A stretch of DNA of 64,000 nucleotides from Streptomyces sp. NA02950 (GTDB taxonomy: Bacteria > Actinomycetota > Actinomycetes > Streptomycetales > Streptomycetaceae). Position 1 is the first letter of the stretch, and the number at the start of each line of letters is the position of its first letter. The notes beneath the pieces are model-generated. The model did not search any database. It was not told the DNA's origin and was given only the letters and a program-made list of their open reading frames with translations. The stretch lies in contig NZ_CP054916.1 of NCBI RefSeq assembly GCF_013364155.1, forward strand, positions 7,284,001 to 7,348,000, given 5' to 3'. Positions 47,154 through 55,825 of the stretch are shown one piece after another. The translations under genes were made by a program, and so were the position numbers.

Positions 47154-49979
47154 TCAACATGTCGTTGGCACCACCCGATACCCCGATCCCGCCGCCTTCG
47201 CCGTGTTCCTGCCCTCCGCGGTCAGCACCCCGCGGCACCAGGCGGTCACCGTGCGGCCGTCCTCCGTGATCCGCACGGCGTACGCCACCGGACCGCCCCG
47301 GCGCGCCGCCGCCGCGTCCTCGGGCGGTTTGATCGTCCAGCGGGCGCCGACCGTGCCGTGCGGCCCGACCGCGCGGGGGGCCCGGCCCGCCGGAACCGCC
47401 CGCCAGCCGGTGGGCAGCACCGGAGGCCGGACCTCCACGGCCAGTTCACGGGCCGCGGTGTTCGCCACGCGCAGCCGTCCGCCGTCGGAGGAGGGGCGCA
47501 GCCGTACGATCGACGACGACCGTCCCCAGACCCGCAGCGAGCGCAGCCGGTCGTCGCCGTTGTCGCGCGGATGCAGCATCCACACCCGCACCGCCGACAC
47601 CTCGACCGGACGTTTGAGGACCACCGACTCCTTGTTGAGCCGACCCGGATGGTCCTGGCCGAGGTCGAAGTGCAGGCTTCCGCGCGGCGGGTTGACCCAG
47701 CGCGTTCCGATGCGGTAATCGAGCGTGCTGACCGCGCTCCCGTCCTTCCACTCCTCGTCAATGCGGTGGATCCGCACCGGCGTTCCGAAGTGCAGCACCC
47801 ACTGGTCCTGGGGGTTGGGGCTGCCCTTGGTCGACCAGCCGTCCCCGTCGTGACCGTCCTGTGCCATCGCCGGTGAGGTGCCCGCGCCGGAGTAGGTCGC
47901 CAGCACCCGCGGCCAGTCCGCGCCCGGGGTGTACGCGGCCAGGTCCACGTCGTGGACCGAGTCCGCCAGTGGCCGCCGCCAGGTGTCGTACCTCTCCGGC
48001 AGCCCGAAGAACGACCCCGGTGGCAGCGCCCCCGCGATCAGCAGCGCCAGCGCCAACGGCAGGGCCAGCAAACCGGCCAGATGCCCCGTCACCAGGCCGC
48101 CGCGCGCCATCCGCGTCCCCCCGGCGGCCGCGCCCTCGCGTCCGCCGGGCACCCAGCCGTCGGGCCGCCGCCGGGCGGAGCGGCGGGCGCTCTCGAGGAG
48201 GGTGCGGCGGGTCCGGCTGCGCCGCTCACCCGCCGAGAGCAGCGTCGCCAGCGGCCGCCGGGCGGCCCCCGGCACGGCGTACCGGATCCGCCGCCACCGC
48301 CGCTCCGCGGCCAGCGCCCGCCGCTGCCGCAGCGCCAGCCGCTCGGCGGCGGTACGGCGACGGCGCACGGCGGGGCGGGACCCGGGACGTACGGCGGGCC
48401 AAGGGAGCCGCCGGCGGCGCGCGACCCCTACCCCGGCGGCCCACAGCAGCAGTTCACCGAGCCGGGGCGCGGCGTCCGCCCCGGCCGCGTCCGCCGTCTC
48501 CGCCGTCGGGTCCTCGTCCGCCCCGTCGGTCAGATACCGCACCCGGCCACCGAACCGCTCGACCGTACGCACCAGATTGCCGCCGCCCGAACGCTCCAGC
48601 CAGCCGCGGACCCCCGCACCGGACTCCGTCGCCGGGTCCGGCAGCTCGGCGCCGATCAGGGCGCGCCGCACCGCCCGGGACTTCGTCAGCACCACGGCGA
48701 TCCGCCGGGGCCGCCGCCGGGCCGGGAGGGTGGCGACAACGTGCAGTACGCGTACCACCGTGTCCGACGGATCCTGGGGTGAGACCGGCACCGCCGCGAC
48801 GGACTCCCGCTCGCCCTCGCCCAGCGAACGCCGCACCGACGGCAGCGCCAGCGCGTCGACCACGAGGACCAGTCCGTCGGCGCGCCGCAGACAGTCCAGC
48901 GCGTCCACCGACTCCTGGCGGGTGAACGCCGCGCCGGGCGGATCGTAGACGACCAGCGGCGCGTCGGCCCCGCGCAGCCCGGTCAGCGTGGCGGCGTGCG
49001 TCGCGACCGCCTCGGGGCGCAGGGTGCCGCCGAGCGCTTCCACGCGCTCCCGCGCCCGCGCCAGCGCCCGGTAACGGACCACGCTCTGACCGGAGTCGGG
49101 CCCTCCCGCCAGCACCACGGTCCGCGTCCGCGCCCGCTCCCGCCCCGTCCGTCGCGGCAGCGGCCGGGCGCAGAACGGACAGGACGTCTCCAGACGGCGC
49201 GCCCCGAACACCGGCGAGGCGGGCAGCCGGGCCCCGCAGCGGCAGACATGGCGCAGCGCGCCGTACCCGTTGGGCACCAGCCGCCGGTGGCCCGCCCCGC
49301 AGGCCGGACACCGGTGCACCGGCAGCGCCACCGGCCGTCCGCACTCCAGATGCGGGCACACCGCGCCCCGGTCGCGCCGCCACCGCCCGATCCGGTCCAC
49401 GGCCGCCGGCGGCGCCCACCAGACCACCGCCCGGAGGACGGACACCACCGCCCACAGCGCCAACTGGGCCACCGCCGCCAGCAGACACAGCACGGCGGCG
49501 AGCAGGACGACGGGCAGGAAGCCGAGCAGGAAGACCGGATAGCCGAGCCCGGTCCACGCCGCCCGGCGCTGCCCGGACTCCCTTCTGACGTACGCCTGCC
49601 GGGCCCCCGTGCGGGCTTCCCGCAGCACCGTGCGCCAGTCCTCGTACGTGGCCCGGTACAGCCGCCGCAGATCGCGGAGGGCAGGCCCGTGGAGATACGC
49701 CCGGTACGCGGGCTCGGCCGCGTCGCCTCCGGGCCGGTGGTCGATGGGCGCGGGCGCGGAGACGGCGGCGGGCGGCAGCCGCGAGCCGGTCAGGGCGAGC
49801 TGCCGGACGCGCCCGCCGACGGCGAACAGCCCGCCGGTCCGCCCCAGCACCCGCCGCCCCAGCGTCCCCCACAGGATGACCAGATGACGCCCCAGCAGGA
49901 CCAGGAGCAGCGCGGGCAGATTGAGGCCCAGTGCCACGGCCACCGCGATGGCCTGCGCGGGCAGGATGAACAGCGGCAC
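47154..49979 (-). CDS. Membrane protein with zinc ribbons, degenerate GTPase domain and external discoidin-like region
   Basis: A 941-residue protein from GTG 49979, four bases after the GAP1 stop. N-terminal helices (residues 1-40 and about 147-190) precede Cys-rich ribbons (CPHLEC, CPAC, CRC, CPFC) at about 209-270. The GTPase region has a failed P-loop, GGPDSGQS (292-299, Lys replaced by Gln298), DPPG at 346, and LTKSR at 431-435 in place of TKxD. A very basic region and a helix (633-655) lead to an outer part, WVLHFGTPVRIHRIDEEW and VSAVRVWMLHPR, like the F5/8 (discoidin) fold. It should link an external signal to the cytoplasmic partners. Confidence 0.78.
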   Translation of the reverse strand: MPLFILPAQAIAVAVALGLNLPALLLVLLGRHLVILWGTLGRRVLGRTGGLFAVGGRVRQLALTGSRLPPAAVSAPAPIDHRPGGDAAEPAYRAYLHGPALRDLRRLYRATYEDWRTVLREARTGARQAYVRRESGQRRAAWTGLGYPVFLLGFLPVVLLAAVLCLLAAVAQLALWAVVSVLRAVVWWAPPAAVDRIGRWRRDRGAVCPHLECGRPVALPVHRCPACGAGHRRLVPNGYGALRHVCRCGARLPASPVFGARRLETSCPFCARPLPRRTGRERARTRTVVLAGGPDSGQSVVRYRALARARERVEALGGTLRPEAVATHAATLTGLRGADAPLVVYDPPGAAFTRQESVDALDCLRRADGLVLVVDALALPSVRRSLGEGERESVAAVPVSPQDPSDTVVRVLHVVATLPARRRPRRIAVVLTKSRAVRRALIGAELPDPATESGAGVRGWLERSGGGNLVRTVERFGGRVRYLTDGADEDPTAETADAAGADAAPRLGELLLWAAGVGVARRRRLPWPAVRPGSRPAVRRRRTAAERLALRQRRALAAERRWRRIRYAVPGAARRPLATLLSAGERRSRTRRTLLESARRSARRRPDGWVPGGREGAAAGGTRMARGGLVTGHLAGLLALPLALALLIAGALPPGSFFGLPERYDTWRRPLADSVHDVDLAAYTPGADWPRVLATYSGAGTSPAMAQDGHDGDGWSTKGSPNPQDQWVLHFGTPVRIHRIDEEWKDGSAVSTLDYRIGTRWVNPPRGSLHFDLGQDHPGRLNKESVVLKRPVEVSAVRVWMLHPRDNGDDRLRSLRVWGRSSSIVRLRPSSDGGRLRVANTAARELAVEVRPPVLPTGWRAVPAGRAPRAVGPHGTVGARWTIKPPEDAAAARRGGPVAYAVRITEDGRTVTAWCRGVLTAEGRNTAKAAGSGYRVVPTTC

Positions 49980-49983
49980 CGTC

Positions 49984-51909
49984 TCACCCCTCGCCGCGCC
50001 ACAGCACACGCCGCAGCAGCCGGCCCGGGGAGATGTCCTCGGGCGGCTCCACGGGCTCCGGCGGCTCCGCGGGCGCGGGGACGGCCAGGTGGCGGACGGC
50101 CGCGCAGGTCTCCTCCTCGCCGAGCAGCCCCTGCTTGTACAGCCGCAGCACCCGCAGCGCGGCCTCGTGCCGCCGCGCGGGGTGCGCCCCGGCCCCCGTC
50201 AGCCAGACCCGGACCGCGGTGCGCGGCGCCGGTGTCCACACCTCGCCGCCCTCGGGCACCCCCAACGGATCGGGCGGGCGCCGCGTCAGCGCCGCGCACA
50301 CCGCGGGGGTGAGCGCCGCTTCCCGGAGCGCCGCGGAGCCCTCCATCGCCCGGACCGCCCCGGCCAGGACCGCCCTGCGGTAGGTGTCGGTGAGCGCGGC
50401 GTCCGGGGCCGCGGCGGGCAGGGGCGGGGCCGCCGGGGGCTGCGACGGGACGTCCGGGGGCCGCGGCGGCCGGGGCGGGCCGTCCGGTGGCGGCGGTTTT
50501 GGTGGCAGCGGTTCCGGTGGCAGCAGTGCGGTGAGGGCGTCGCCGAACGGTTCGGGGCGGGCCGTCAGCCACTGCTCCGCGCCGTCCCGTACGGCCTCCG
50601 GCGCGACGTCCGCCTCGGCCAGCCGCAGGTGTACGACAGCGGCCACGAAGCGGGCCAGCGGGGACATGGCGCCGTCGGCGTCCGGGGCCGGGAACGCGCC
50701 GGTCCGCAGGGCCTGTTCGAGGGTGTGGCGGGCGGTGTCCCGGAAGGCGGGGGAGACCGCGAGCAGCCGGGCGGCCAGCCGGGCGTCCAGACCGGCGGGG
50801 CCGGAGGCCAGGGACCGGTGCACCTCGGGCGGTAAGAGGCCGGGGTGGACCGCGAAGGTGCCGAGCAGTGCTTCGAGCGCGTCCCGCTCGGCCCGCGGGG
50901 CGTGCGCCGCGTCCCAGGTGCCGCGGGCGAGCGCCACCAGGGCGCACACCGTGGTGAGCCGGGCGGCCGCCCGCTCCGTGGTCGTGGTCGTGGATGGGGG
51001 TGGGGGTGGGGCCGGGGGCACCGCGGCCCAGAGGTCGGCGACGGTGTCGAAGACGTCGAGGTCGTCCTCGGTCCAGGCGCGGGCGAGCAGTCCGGCGGCC
51101 GTACCGTGCGGAGTCTCCCCGGCGGCAGAGCCGTCCGCCGGCAGCGGCGGATCGAGGGGGAAGACCACGCCCCGCTCACCGCCGCAGCGTTCCCACACCT
51201 CCGGGACGGTGCCCACCAGCAGCCGGTGGTCGTCGTACGGCCGGTCGGTGTAGGTGATGAACGTCAACTCGGCGGCCAGCGGCGCCGGGAGGGCGTAGGA
51301 GACGGCGGTGAGCCAGTCCAGGACGCGCTCGCCGGAGGAGGAGACCAGCACCACCGGACCCGGTCCGGCCCTGTGGCGCTCGTCAGGATGCCCCCGCTCC
51401 AGCGCGCTCAGCACCGCCGCGAGGAGGCGTTCCAGCAGCCGCCCGCCCGCCGGGCCGGTCTCCTGGAGCAGCCGCCGGACCCGGTCGGGGCCGACCGTGC
51501 TGCCCAGCGGCAGTTCGCCGGTGTCGGGCAGCGGTCGGCCGTCGTCGGGGGCCGGGGACTCGGCCCACAGCGGCGCGCCCCACAGTTCCACCGGCCGCAG
51601 CCCGGTCAGCTCCTCCGGCGCGGCGAGGACGGAGTGGCAGAAGAAGTTGCCCCAGCGGCCGGTGTAGTCCTGGCCGACACTGCGGATACGGGTCACCGCG
51701 CGCGTCTCACCGAGCCGGTCGTACGCGAACGCCACGGGATGCGAGGCCGGTTCGGCCGCCGCGCCCGGTGGCGGTGTGTACGCCATGAGCGGCCGCAGCC
51801 CGTCCAGCGTGGCGCGCGGGACGTCGGCGGACACCGCGGTGAACCGGAAACCCCCCTGCCGGTCACCCGCACCGGGCGGGGCGGAGGAGTAGTGCGCCTG
51901 TCCGGCCAT
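49984..51909 (-). CDS. GTPase-associated protein 1 (GAP1)-type protein
   Basis: A 641-residue protein from ATG 51909, five bases after the GTPase stop. The N-terminus MAGQAHYSSAPPGAGDRQGG and FRFTAVSADVPRATLDGL resembles the GAP1-N type 2 domain as I recall it. GRWGNFFCHSVLAAPEEL and VVLVSSSGERVLDWLTAVSY follow. A helical middle and a Pro-rich linker (PPEPLPPKPPPPDGPPRPPR) precede a helical C-terminus. Proteins of this name sit beside double-GTPase genes and are predicted partners, not GTPase activators in the eukaryotic sense. Activity is unknown. Confidence 0.78.
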   Translation of the reverse strand: MAGQAHYSSAPPGAGDRQGGFRFTAVSADVPRATLDGLRPLMAYTPPPGAAAEPASHPVAFAYDRLGETRAVTRIRSVGQDYTGRWGNFFCHSVLAAPEELTGLRPVELWGAPLWAESPAPDDGRPLPDTGELPLGSTVGPDRVRRLLQETGPAGGRLLERLLAAVLSALERGHPDERHRAGPGPVVLVSSSGERVLDWLTAVSYALPAPLAAELTFITYTDRPYDDHRLLVGTVPEVWERCGGERGVVFPLDPPLPADGSAAGETPHGTAAGLLARAWTEDDLDVFDTVADLWAAVPPAPPPPPSTTTTTERAAARLTTVCALVALARGTWDAAHAPRAERDALEALLGTFAVHPGLLPPEVHRSLASGPAGLDARLAARLLAVSPAFRDTARHTLEQALRTGAFPAPDADGAMSPLARFVAAVVHLRLAEADVAPEAVRDGAEQWLTARPEPFGDALTALLPPEPLPPKPPPPDGPPRPPRPPDVPSQPPAAPPLPAAAPDAALTDTYRRAVLAGAVRAMEGSAALREAALTPAVCAALTRRPPDPLGVPEGGEVWTPAPRTAVRVWLTGAGAHPARRHEAALRVLRLYKQGLLGEEETCAAVRHLAVPAPAEPPEPVEPPEDISPGRLLRRVLWRGEG

Positions 51910-51914
51910 GGCTC

Positions 51915-53057
51915 TCACACCTTTCCCCGGTCGAGCATGGCGAACCGGTGCAGCAGCCACATCAGCGGATCCTCCACCCGGTGCGGCCGCACCCCGCCGA
52001 GACCCAGATCGGCGCCGCGCGGCGCCGAGCCGAGCATCGACATGGCGAACAGCTGGTAGTCGGCGCAGGACTGGTTCAGCCGCAGGTCGAGCTGGCTCTC
52101 CCGCCACCCGGCCAGCAGCGCCCGCAGCTCGGTGTGCACGGCGGCCCGGTCCTCCGCGTCGAAGACCGGGCCGGGGGCGCGGGTGCGGTGCAGCGGGGAG
52201 TTGGCGGGCAGCCCGGGGGAGAGCAGATCCAGCTTGGTCAGCGCCACGGCGACCGGGATCGGTACCTTCCGCCCGCCGCCCGGCCCGTGGGCGTCGCCGA
52301 GGTGGCGCAGCACCCGGGTGAGCACGTCCACGGACGGTCCGGCGGTCTGCTCGGCGGTGCGGACGGCGCCGCCCGCGGCCGGGCCGAGCGACTCGGACCC
52401 GGCCACGTCCTGCGGGTCGACCAGCACCACCACCGCGTCCGCCTCGGCGAGGTACCGCAGCTGGGTCTCCATCCGGTCCCGGGAGCCGAAGTGTTCGCCC
52501 GCGGTGTCCAGGAAGACCAGGGTGAGCGAGGTGTCCCGGGTGGTGCCGAACGCGCCGCGGCGGGTGCGGCCGAGCCGGTACACCAGCGGGCGGCCGCCGT
52601 CCCGCTCCTGGGTCTTGGGCACGGTCCGGTGGGCGTCGTACAGATGGCGCTCGTAGCGCTCCCGGTAGTCGTCGGTGGTGCGGTCGTCGCACGGCACCAG
52701 CGAGGTGCGCAGCTCGTCGCCGAGGCGGTGCAGCAACTCGTGCACCAGCACCGCGATATAGGTGCTCTTGCCGGAGCTGACCGGCCCGGCGAGGGCCACG
52801 ATCCGCCCCGGTGACTCCAGATATCCCTCCGGCAGCCGGTCCCCGCAGGGGCGGCACCGGCGCCGGGTGGTGACATGTCCGCAGGTGCCGCAGGTCGCGC
52901 GGCGGTCCAGCGGATTCGCCGCGGCCAGCCGCTTGTCGTCGGCGCACTCCCGGCCGCCCGTCGCGCAGACGAAGCCGAAGCCGTCGCGGCCCAGGCGCCG
53001 GAAACAGTGCGGACACACCCAGGTGCGTCCGCCGGGCCCGCTGCCCCTGAACCTCAC
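51915..53057 (-). CDS. Zinc-ribbon GTPase (double-GTPase / TRAFAC-like)
   Basis: A 380-residue protein. The first 80 residues hold CPHC, CGTCG and CRPCG zinc ribbons. A complete GTPase follows: P-loop GPVSSGKST (91-99), Asp184 of FLDTAGEHF, AEADAVVVLVD, and TKLD (274-277) for base recognition. It is the intact counterpart of the degenerate domain in the gene at 47154. It should switch GTP/GDP states and gate its partners. GTG at 53057 has only a weak ribosome site, and an 18-bp duplication lies between it and the upstream gene. Confidence 0.87.
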   Translation of the reverse strand: MRFRGSGPGGRTWVCPHCFRRLGRDGFGFVCATGGRECADDKRLAAANPLDRRATCGTCGHVTTRRRCRPCGDRLPEGYLESPGRIVALAGPVSSGKSTYIAVLVHELLHRLGDELRTSLVPCDDRTTDDYRERYERHLYDAHRTVPKTQERDGGRPLVYRLGRTRRGAFGTTRDTSLTLVFLDTAGEHFGSRDRMETQLRYLAEADAVVVLVDPQDVAGSESLGPAAGGAVRTAEQTAGPSVDVLTRVLRHLGDAHGPGGGRKVPIPVAVALTKLDLLSPGLPANSPLHRTRAPGPVFDAEDRAAVHTELRALLAGWRESQLDLRLNQSCADYQLFAMSMLGSAPRGADLGLGGVRPHRVEDPLMWLLHRFAMLDRGKV

Positions 53058-53064
53058 CTGTCGC

Positions 53065-53106
53065 TCACCCGCTCCACCTGCTTCACCCGCTCCACCTGCT
53101 TCACCC
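53065..53106. repeat. 18-bp tandem duplication at a gene junction
   Basis: TCACCCGCTCCACCTGCT is present twice in tandem (53065-53082, 53083-53100) and starts again at 53101. The second boundary is the stop codon of the Fn3-like gene. On the sense strand each copy carries AGGTGGAG and GGTGA, so the duplication repeats a ribosome-site-like and stop-like segment before the GTPase gene. Confidence 0.85.
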
Positions 53107-55788
53107 TTGTCTCCCTCGTCCCACCCGGAGTTCGCGCGTCGGCGGATCGCGCAGCAGCACCGCCTCGCCGACGGCGAAGCAGCGCAGCCAGTAGCCCCGC
53201 CCGCCGGGCCCCTTCCCGCCGGGCGCGGGCACGGCCAGCTCCACCGGCTGCCCGGCGGGCAGTTCGACCTCCGTCAGCTCGCCGAGCGTCTCGCCGTCCT
53301 CGGGCGCCAGCGGCCAGGTCTCGCCGTACGCCCGTACCAGCAGCAGCCGTTCGGCCCGGATCGTGGCCCGGGCGGTGAACACCGCGCGCAGGGTGCGCCG
53401 TCCGGGCAGCCCCGACCGGGTCAGCCGGTAGCCGACCTCCACCCGGGCGGGCAGCGACGTGCGCGAGGGGGCGCCGCCCACCCGCGGCCCGGCGCCCGTC
53501 GCGACCGCCCGTACCTCGATCTCCACCGCGGCGCCGTCAGCCACCGGGATCCGGGCCCCCGCCTCGTGCAGATACGCGGCGCGGGTGACCGTCCTGCGGG
53601 CCGCCGGGGAACCGGCCACCGTCCAGGACACCTCGGCCGCGTCCACCCCCTGCGCGGGCCAGTCGAACGCCACGGCCACCTCGCCGCCGAGCCGGCGCGC
53701 CTCGACAGCGCCCAGGCCGGGCAGCACCTCGACCCGCCGGTGCGGGCCGGTCACCGCCTCGTCCCCGGCCACGGTCACCGCCAGCACCGTCCCGCTGCAC
53801 GCCGGGACCGGGAACCGCAGCCCCCCGGGGACCGGTGAGGTGGTCAACGGCCGGGCGGCGGGCCGCAGTCCGGTCACCGGCAGCCGGGTCCCGGCGGGCC
53901 ACGGCACCGCCCCGTCCAGCAGATACAGCACCGCGTCCCCGCCGCGCGGTGCGGGGAACCGCGCCACCATCGCCGCCGGGTCGTCCGGCACCGGCTCCAC
54001 CCGCAGCGCGGTCACCGGCTGCGGCGGGGAGACCGGGGTGGCCGAGAGCCGGACGCCCTCGGTGACGGTCCGGGAGCCGTCCGGGCCGCGGTAGACCACG
54101 GCGATCCGGTAGCGGTGCACGGTGCCGTTGACCAGCCCGCTGTCGGTGAACCCGTCCCGGTGGGCGGCCACCCGGACCGCCCGCCCGCCGTCCCCGTCGC
54201 GGGTCACCTCCACCGACTCCGCCCCGGCCGGGCACCGCCAGGCGCCGGTGACGGTGGTGTCGCCCGCCCGCAGCCGCACCCCCGCCACTTCGGGCCGGTG
54301 GTAGATCGGTCCGCAGACCGCGAGCGCGGACGGCGGGGTGTCGGGCTCCGCGCCGCGCCGCACCGCCACGCCGTAGTACAGCGGGCGGCCCACGAACAGG
54401 GCCGTGCCGTCGGGGGCGAAGGTGTCGCGCAGGGAGGTGGCGCCGGGGGAGTCCGGCCGCAGTACGGTGCCGTCGAGCGCGGCGCGCGGCGGCCGGCCCA
54501 CCCGCCGTACCACCACGTACTCCGGCTCCCCGGCGGTCGACGGGGTGGGCTCCCACTCCACCAGCACCCCCGCGTCGTCGGAGACCGCCCCGGCCCGGGG
54601 CACCGGGCGGGCGGGCAGCGCCCGGCGCAGCGCGTCCGCGCCGGGCAGATCCGCGGCGATCAGCGCGGCCTCCTCCAGCAGCTCCCAGCCGCGGTCCGGA
54701 TCACTGCCGCGCAGTCCGGCGGCCCGGTCGCGCAGCCGCAGCGCCTCGGCCAGCCGCTCCCGGACATGGGCGGCCAGCGCCGCCGCCTCCTCCGGCAGCG
54801 CCCCGTCCGGGAACCGGTCCAGGACGGCGGCGGCCTCGGCGAGCAGCCCGTCGGCGGTCAGCCGCCGCAGCCGCCCGGTGACCGGGTCCCCCGCGTGCTC
54901 GTGCAGCACCGCGAAAACCAGCCGCCGGGCATCGGCCTCGGCGACCGACAACTCCCCGACGGCATGGGCGAGCAGGGTGGCGGCTCCGGCGCGGGCCGCC
55001 CGGTGCTCCCGCACCGAGGCGGCCAGTTCGTAGGCCAGCACCGTGCCCAGCCCGTCCGGACCGCGGTCGCGCAACACCTGTCGCAGCGCGGCGACCACGC
55101 CGTGGGCGGCGGTCTGGGCCGCGCTGTGCGGCAGCCGCGCCCAGCGGACCGCCGCCTCGTCCAGCGCGCGTTCACCGGGCGGGGGCCGGGTGAAGGGCTC
55201 CAGCGGGACGGAGACCCGGCCGCCGGGCCCGTCCGCCGCCAGGAAGTCGGCCAGATGACGCAGCCGCAGCAGCCCCAACTGCCGGGCGCAGCGCAGATAC
55301 GCGGGGTGCGGGGCGTCGAAGGGCAGCGCGTCCGGCTCCCTGACCTCGATCCGCGCGCCCCGCAGCGCCTCGCGCACCCGGGCCTCGGCCACACCGTGGG
55401 CCGCGGCCACCTCCTCGACGGTGGCGGGCGCGATCAGACCGAGCCCGTCCGCGGCCTCCTCGAGCGCGGCCACCAGCCGCCGGCGTCCGTCGCCCTCCCG
55501 GCGGCCCTGTTCGGCCAGCGCGGTCCGCAGCGGCTCCAGATCGCCCGCCGCGGCGGCGTCGAACACCGGCTGGTGGACCGGGTGTCCGGCCTCCAGCGCC
55601 TCGATCACCGGCCGGTACTTCAGCCGGGCCCGGCCGCGCCGCCAGCAGGCCCGGACCTCCTTCACCGCCTCGGTGACCGCACCGGCGGTCAGCGGCTCGT
55701 CCAGCTGGTAGCGCCAGCGCAGATCGTCCTTCAGCGGCAGCCCGTGGTCCAGCACCTCACGGCGGTACCGCGCCTCGTCGAATGCCAT
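53101..55788 (-). CDS. Multidomain Fn3-like protein of the Hsp70/GTPase cluster
   Basis: An 895-residue protein with no membrane segments. The first about 390 residues are helical and charged (VTEAVKEVRACWRRGRARLK, LEEAADGLGLIAPATVEEVA). From about residue 400 beta-sandwich repeats appear: VLVEWEPTPSTAGEPEYVVV, HRYRIAVVYRGPDGSRTVTE, VAVAFDWPAQGVDAAEVSWT. These read like Fn3 or related domains, with two to four copies. No J-domain HPD motif is seen despite its place next to Hsp70. It likely is a scaffold or client-binding part of the system. The family name is uncertain. Confidence 0.7.
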   Translation of the reverse strand: MAFDEARYRREVLDHGLPLKDDLRWRYQLDEPLTAGAVTEAVKEVRACWRRGRARLKYRPVIEALEAGHPVHQPVFDAAAAGDLEPLRTALAEQGRREGDGRRRLVAALEEAADGLGLIAPATVEEVAAAHGVAEARVREALRGARIEVREPDALPFDAPHPAYLRCARQLGLLRLRHLADFLAADGPGGRVSVPLEPFTRPPPGERALDEAAVRWARLPHSAAQTAAHGVVAALRQVLRDRGPDGLGTVLAYELAASVREHRAARAGAATLLAHAVGELSVAEADARRLVFAVLHEHAGDPVTGRLRRLTADGLLAEAAAVLDRFPDGALPEEAAALAAHVRERLAEALRLRDRAAGLRGSDPDRGWELLEEAALIAADLPGADALRRALPARPVPRAGAVSDDAGVLVEWEPTPSTAGEPEYVVVRRVGRPPRAALDGTVLRPDSPGATSLRDTFAPDGTALFVGRPLYYGVAVRRGAEPDTPPSALAVCGPIYHRPEVAGVRLRAGDTTVTGAWRCPAGAESVEVTRDGDGGRAVRVAAHRDGFTDSGLVNGTVHRYRIAVVYRGPDGSRTVTEGVRLSATPVSPPQPVTALRVEPVPDDPAAMVARFPAPRGGDAVLYLLDGAVPWPAGTRLPVTGLRPAARPLTTSPVPGGLRFPVPACSGTVLAVTVAGDEAVTGPHRRVEVLPGLGAVEARRLGGEVAVAFDWPAQGVDAAEVSWTVAGSPAARRTVTRAAYLHEAGARIPVADGAAVEIEVRAVATGAGPRVGGAPSRTSLPARVEVGYRLTRSGLPGRRTLRAVFTARATIRAERLLLVRAYGETWPLAPEDGETLGELTEVELPAGQPVELAVPAPGGKGPGGRGYWLRCFAVGEAVLLRDPPTRELRVGRGRQG

Positions 55789-55825
55789 GCCTCACCCCCC
55801 CCGCGGCGATCCGTGCGCGGCCGGT

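Noticed and set aside
42254..47269. A very long plus-strand open frame of about 1,670 codons opposite the CHAT and membrane genes
   Set aside because: It is Arg/Gln/Gly/Pro/His-rich low-complexity sequence opposite clear CHAT, TPR and membrane genes. Such frames arise from GC-rich third positions on the other strand.
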